Positions 58,829 through 64,000 of a DNA stretch of 64,000 nt are shown in pieces (position 1 is the first letter of the stretch; each line of letters opens with the position of its first letter). Below the pieces are notes generated by a model. The model saw only the letters and a program-made list of their open reading frames with translations. It did not search any database and was not told the DNA's origin. Source of the stretch: Climacium dendroides (taxonomy: Eukaryota; Streptophyta; Bryopsida; Hypnales; Climaciaceae). Made by a program: the position numbers and the translations under genes. The stretch covers positions 20,774,047 through 20,838,046 of the forward strand of contig OX467087.1 of assembly GCA_950106755.1 (NCBI GenBank), given 5' to 3'.

Positions 58829-61692
58829 TTGTTGAATATCAAATTTACATCTTAGAGTTACTATCTAGCAAGAGGCAATCCTAGCCACATGAGTTATCTA
58901 GATAATTCCATGAAAGATTTGTCTTACTTCTTGTCACACCTTAGAAACTAGAATGTTTTTAATACACAATTTTGAAAATAATAACCAAATGTAGTTGAAT
59001 TTCATAGTAAAGGTGGATATAAATATTTTTAAACTGTATCATTTTTTTAATGACTTTCTAAAGTTATTTTTGTAAGGAATATTGATTTCCAAAAAAAATC
59101 GCACTTATAGTTTTAAGGATTTGGAGCATTATTGACTACACCTAATTATAACATGTTTCTAAAATTCACTCCTAAATGTAGATTTTTGCCTAAGTTGTGC
59201 AACTTGCATTATTCATGAGAGCCTAGGGCTAATTTTTTTTTGTTGGCATTGTAAAATATGGAATAAATTTATATTGGTGGTTCTATGAATCAATGACCAT
59301 CATTATAGAGTTGTTATGAATGACCAATTTTTATTATCCTTAACTATTATTCCCTCCATTCTAAAATGATCTTCTTGTTAGACAAAATGTTTCAAATTAA
59401 ACTTGAAAATGATAATTTTTAAAATCACTGTGACTTGTAAGTAGAGTTTAATGCTATCCTATTGTCTTAAAAATTTTAGGTTCATATTAGTTTTCATAGT
59501 GTAGTTTTGGAGTGTTTAAAAAATGTTGTGACCCTAGTAATACCTTATAGTTCCAAGCAACCTCTAGAGGTCCTTCATAACTTAATAGACTCACCACATA
59601 TTATTTCCAATATCATTTGGATCACAACTCACTAATATTGTACATGCCACGCACTCACAACATTAGTTCTCATTTTACTAAGTTCCAATCCCCGAGACTG
59701 TTAGCACCAGGGCTTTTTTTTTTGGCTTTATGGTGCCAGATTGCACCAGAAAAAAAAATCTGGCTAAAAAAGGTTATAAAAACTGCCCAAAAAATTGGAT
59801 GAAATCGCCAGACAACTTTAAAATTAAAAAATATATTAGATGAAATCGCCTAATTGTGGATGAAAACCATTCTATACATCCAATAAGTGGATGAATGTTG
59901 CAATTTGGAGCACTACTATAACATTTTATATCGCCACTCTAGCACTTCTTCAAAAATGAAAAAAAAACCCTGGTTAGCACACACTCCACACATAGCACTT
60001 GGCATGTCACTTGATGACATGGGACGGAATTTCCATTGATGTCCAAGCACTCAATGGAGGCACTACTCCCCACTAGTGCTAACTATCTTTGAACGTCACT
60101 TCATACCATATTAGGCCCATTGTATATTTGTCACTTTCACATTGTAGCTAATCGGGACTCATAACTTCAAATACATCTGGAATGATTCAATAAGAATCAA
60201 GACTCCATCCAAATGATACCACATGATACATACATAAGTATCTTATGGTGCCTTGAACCCAGTAGTGAAGATACATCACCAACCTTGAATCACTAGAATT
60301 CACCAAGGCTCTAAGAAAAAGTGAGGAAAAAAACCAACCCCTTTTATAGTATTCTTTGTGGAATTTAGCAAACTCCCTCTTGTGAATCAAAGGATGTTTC
60401 AAAACTCACATTGATTTTGGAAGATTATCCATTTCTAATCGAAATCATCAAGTTATGACCTTATTTGGACTTAAAAACAGCATAAGTTTGCGTTTAGAGC
60501 TCAAAATCCCACATGCAAGTCCATTTTGGATATTTAAGCGACAAGTAGATGCTAATGAACTACTTACTTGTCTCATTTGGCCAAGTTTTTACAAAGTTAT
60601 GACCCTCTAAAAATTCAAGTTCACTAAGAACAACATCATGCCTTTACCGTGGTCCTTCTTTTGACCATAACTTTGGGCTTATAGCTTAGAACCTTATAAT
60701 GTTTATCATTTTAACTTCCTTGTGTGTTTAACTTTTCAATGATATGCTACATGTCATATTTCCATGATGAATTCATTGGAAACCTCTCACTCCTAACCCT
60801 TAAATGTTGCAGCACAACTAGAACACTACCAACTTTGAACAACTATAACTTCTATTCAACTAATTCAAATCATACATTTTTCAATGGTTGGAAGTGTCTT
60901 CTCAAGGGCTTTTCAAACAATACAATATTCTACTATGCTTTTCTAATTCAAAACATTATCAAACCTTATTTGCTCGTAAGTCACTTGTTTATCCTTTCTC
61001 AGATTTTTGCAAGGCTTCAAACATCACCCCCAAAGGTCCCTTGCTCTCAAACACTTTGAGCACCCAAAAGATATGGGGGTGTAATAAAAGAGGGATTTTT
61101 GGGGTATTTGCAAGGAGCACCAATAGCCACTCATTTAGCCACTTCAACATCCTTCTCACAATTCTCCAATATCCAAGTCATTAGCTTCCACAAGTTTCTT
61201 TGGCTTACATGGTTCTAAATTTGTTGATGAGAGCCTATTTGTAGAACTTTCTTCTGAAAGCAATTAAAAAAGCTATTTTAGTCTATTTGTAGGGCTTGTT
61301 GATCAAAGCAATTATAAAAGCCATCTGAGCAATTATACATCCCATTGTTGGATTCATTTTATATTCAATAATATTACTATGCATTCCATATTTGTAACTT
61401 CCATGTAGGTATGAGTGACATCAACATACAATCATTTGTTTTTATCTAGAGTTTGGAAACAATAGTGTAGACAATTCATTTTTAACATTGTTTCTTGACA
61501 GTCTAAGAAAAGCACCAACAATTCAATTTGTAAACCCTTCCTCCCACATTACAACCAAAAGATCATTTTGGGACATAAAATAAATGGAAATCAAAAGATC
61601 ATTCTAGGATGGAGGGAGTACAAATTAAAAGATCAAAATTGCTTGCTACTTCTTAGAGGTTCAACAATTCTTAGCTCCCAAAAGGATGGGTT
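58829..61692. other. AT-rich intergenic region
   Basis: No gene or RNA is recognised. Short frames around 60724-61184 have no family similarity. Confidence 0.5.
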
Positions 61693-61907
61693 CACTACAA
61701 GAAAACATGTCCGAAATGACAAAAACTGGTCCTAAATGACAGAAATCAGCCCCTCCTAATTGACTGAAAATTGACAGATTTTTGTCAATTTGGACAGTTT
61801 TCTGTCAATTCGGACAGTTTTTTGTCCTAATTGACATAAACTTGTCAAATTTCTGTCATTTAGGAGGGGCTGATTTCTGTCATTTAGGATACGTTTCTCT
61901 TGTAGTG
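61693..61907. mobile_element. CACTA-type MITE with GTT target duplication (215 bp)
   Basis: Starts CACTACAAGAAAACATGTCC and ends GGATACGTTTCTCTTGTAGTG. The triplet GTT flanks both sides (61690-61692, 61908-61910), the expected three-base target duplication for CACTA/En-Spm elements. Subterminal repeats are long: TGACAGAAATCAGCCCCTCC (61739 onward) is perfectly inverted near 61863-61882. The interior is largely repeats of TTGACA/TGTCAATT words. Non-autonomous. Confidence 0.93.
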
Positions 61908-61910
61908 GTT

Positions 61911-62540
61911 GGTCACTATATAAATCATCCTCTTGGGGTACTACATAAATCATTTGTTAAGTGTCCCCCCCCCCCCCCGAAACACTCATTGGAGGTCAAA
62001 CTACTATGCAAGACCTTCCCTTTCTATACAAAATTCCAAGAATAAACACGTGCACTTTTGTCCATTAGTTACATAAAAGGATTCTTTGTCATCCATCAAA
62101 TAAATAACATTCATTGCATCATTAATTAAAGGAATTAATTAATTTTTCTACTTAGAAAATTATTCTATATATGTCATTTTCCATAGATACAAGTGACTAT
62201 CACAGAAACTAAGAGATTAAGGACAACTAACTAGGCACACACTACCCATGGGTTTTTTCTGAGGGATTTTTTGTTGATAAGTGATACTTTTTTTCCTTAG
62301 GAATATTTGACAATATACTCTTGCTTTCTAGTGGATGAAATTGTTCATTTTTTGCTCAAATCTTGGGATAGTACGAATCACTCTATTTTGGATGAGTGTA
62401 CATGGTTTTGAATGAATAAATGAAATTTCATCCAAACCTTGTAAGTTTCACATTTCCATGGATGTAAATAGCTTCATCCTTCCAGTGATTATCGCTTTCA
62501 GCACTGCCTAAAATAAATGAAAAAAAAACACCCTGGCACC
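61911..62540. other. AT-rich intergenic stretch with a poly-C run
   Basis: A run of about 14 C at 61965-61978 is unusual in this AT-rich context and could be a sequencing-difficult site. No gene. Confidence 0.5.
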
Positions 62541-63623
62541 GCCATATTTGTATCCAAATATAAGACGAAATGGACGCACTTGAATGTCGAAGAAATGCCT
62601 CAGACCGATCGAGACCTCATTGTAGAAGTGAACTAATCAACGGACCAGTTTCTATGCAAAATCATGTCAGTGCAGCGGTGCTATCAAAGAAATTCAAGCC
62701 CTGGAGCTTGCAATTGTGTTTGAAGAGCTCTAATAACGTGTATATATACAGTATATGCAGACCTCGTCACTATTGAGGCGGATCGAAGACGAAAGACGAC
62801 TCCGATCGAGTTCCATGAAAGGACCTTCCTGAAGTACTGTTTTGCATGAGGATTTACGGCAGTGCCAATTCAAGCGTGCCATGGATTAGATTTACCAGAG
62901 TCATACATTTAGACGTTTGCAGTTGAATACAATGACATTGCAGTCGCATTGTAGTCGCAGTGTAGTGATTGTTTTCACTACACTCCGATCGAGTTCCATG
63001 AAAGGACCTTCCTGAAGTACTGTTTTGCGCAGTGCCAATTCAAGCGTGCCATGGATTAGATTTAACGGAGTCATACATTTAGACGTTTGCAGTTGAATAC
63101 AATGCAGTCACATTGCAGTCACATTGTAGTCGCATAGTCGCATTGTAGTCGCAGTGTAGTGATTGTTTTCAAAAGTGGAACTGAGTGAAGTCATAGTGCA
63201 GTCGCATGCACGTAGCTTTATAATTGCTACGTGGCGGCATCTGATGAAATGGAGGCCACAACGGACGGCCATGATTTTTGTCACTCCCAACAAAACTGCA
63301 AAACCCTTGAGATCAGGCCGCAGTACTTGCAGTTGCAGTTGCAGTTTAGTTCTTTGCTTATTAAGCTTATCAGGATTTTGGGTTTGGAGCACTCCTGTTT
63401 GCTTGTACAGTAGCCACTGCTTGCGTTGCTGAGAGTCTTTTGGTTTCATGTATTGTTGCAGATAATGGAATTGTAGACTGAGCTACTGTAAGTTTCAAAG
63501 CACGCAATCTAGGCGTCTAGCTAGCCCTTGCTCCCACTTTCGCTGCGACAGACGACGCGACGGAGCGCGACGCACGGAACGCAATTGTTAGCTGAGTACA
63601 AACAAGCTTCTTGCAACTGCACA
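62541..63623 (+). promoter_or_regulatory. Upstream region of the gene at the right edge
   Basis: GC-balanced DNA ahead of the start codon at 63624, likely promoter and leader. It contains the tandem duplication at 62799-63170 and a CGACGCGACGGAGCGCGACG-type GC-rich leader at 63545-63590. Short open frames here are unconvincing. Confidence 0.45.
62799..63170. repeat. Recent tandem duplication (about 185 bp, two copies)
   Basis: Copy 1 (62799-62981) and copy 2 (62982-63170) are near-identical, starting ACTCCGATCGAGTTCCATGA. Copy 2 lacks 13 bases (ATGAGGATTTACG) and has an expanded CATTGTAGTCG-type microsatellite near its end. The near identity implies a young event. Confidence 0.93.
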
Positions 63624-63690
63624 ATGGTGAGCAGCAAGGAGGAGTCTTTCTCCGATGAGACAAAGTCTGCGGATTCTGAGCACGGTGCGA
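63624..63690 (+). CDS. First coding exon of an unidentified gene (partial, runs off the window)
   Basis: ATG at 63624 opens MVSSKEESFSDETKSADSEH and two more codons, then meets a perfect donor, GA|GTAAGT, at 63691. An acidic, Ser-rich N-terminus, a GC-rich leader before it and a consensus donor make a real exon likely. Too little is present to assign a family. The following intron contains a copy of TIR element F. The alternative is that the frame continues a little beyond the donor, but no long frame follows. Confidence 0.5.
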
Positions 63691-63866
63691 GTAAGTGCAC
63701 TCATCCAAAATCGCAAATAACTTTTTTCTTTCCCAAAGCATGCATGCTTACGCATAGTTTTGCTCTCGCAAGTCAGTGGTGTACGAGTTTGCACATTTCG
63801 TAGTTCAGCATCAGCTTCAGTACCTCGCCATGTGTTCTAGGGTTAGGTCTACCTTTGATTTCACTA

Positions 63867-64000
63867 CACTAAATAGTGAAATTAGGTTGCCCCACATTAA
63901 TTTCTCGACATTTTACACTATATAAATATGTACAGGTTCTGTAGAAGGATGCATTAATGTAGGAACCATATGTGTTGCATGGATTGGTGCACTAGTTCAT
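63867..64000. mobile_element. TIR element F, copy 2 (cut by window end)
   Basis: Starts CACTAAATAGTGAAATTAGG and follows 58304-58437 closely to the edge (TATATAAATATGTACAG, TAATGTAGGAACCATATGTG, TTGGTGCACTAGTTCAT). It lies in the presumed first intron of the gene starting at 63624. Confidence 0.8.

Noticed and set aside
60724..61184. Frames of about 100 codons in AT-rich DNA
   Set aside because: Low-complexity composition, no family resemblance and no splice or promoter context.

Overview
The window looks like nuclear DNA of a land plant. It has spliced genes with GT-AG introns, plant-typical families (a HECATE/INDEHISCENT-type bHLH factor, the endocytic adaptor TPLATE, a plant Eyes-absent phosphatase), CACTA-type miniature transposons, and very AT-rich intergenic DNA. 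Intron-bearing HEC-like and TPLATE genes among relict, TTAA-flanked DNA elements suggest a non-seed plant (bryophyte or lycophyte grade), but the species cannot be fixed from sequence alone. I see no tRNA, rRNA, CRISPR array or intact retrotransposon.

Layout: (1) 1-25.1 kb is AT-rich and gene-free. It is built from decayed, nested DNA elements whose ends read TTAA-CCCCTAAAG...CTTTAGGGG-TTAA, plus foldbacks, a 74-83 bp minisatellite and microsatellites. (2) 25.1-39.3 kb is a gene island: a bHLH gene (+, 26284-27922), convergent with a novel-looking RING-finger gene carrying AP2/ERF-like segments (-, 29031-32060), then TPLATE (-, 32709-38842, 11 exons), with a near-perfect RNA-like hairpin about 0.4 kb upstream of the TPLATE start codon. 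(3) 39.4-50.3 kb is AT-rich again, with a long (TA)n tract, more TTAA elements, CACTA-like and long-TIR elements, and one weak transcript-like or pseudogene island at 46.5-47.6 kb. (4) 50.3-57.7 kb is a second gene island: single-exon TSR3 (18S rRNA aminocarboxypropyltransferase, 50634-51578) and a seven-exon EYA gene (53708-57548), two of whose introns carry copies of the same repeat. (5) 57.7-62.5 kb is AT-rich with several terminal-inverted-repeat elements, including a CACTA MITE with a clean target duplication. (6) 62.5-64.0 kb is the promoter region and first exon of a gene running off the right edge, preceded by a recent tandem duplication.

The genes are unrelated housekeeping and regulatory genes, not a functional cluster. 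The most unusual features are the piggyBac-like TTAA element families, with an informative empty site inside the window, and the RING + AP2-like gene. All exon models were built by hand from reading-frame continuity, splice-site consensus and remembered family sequence; every model closes in frame, but none has transcript support here.
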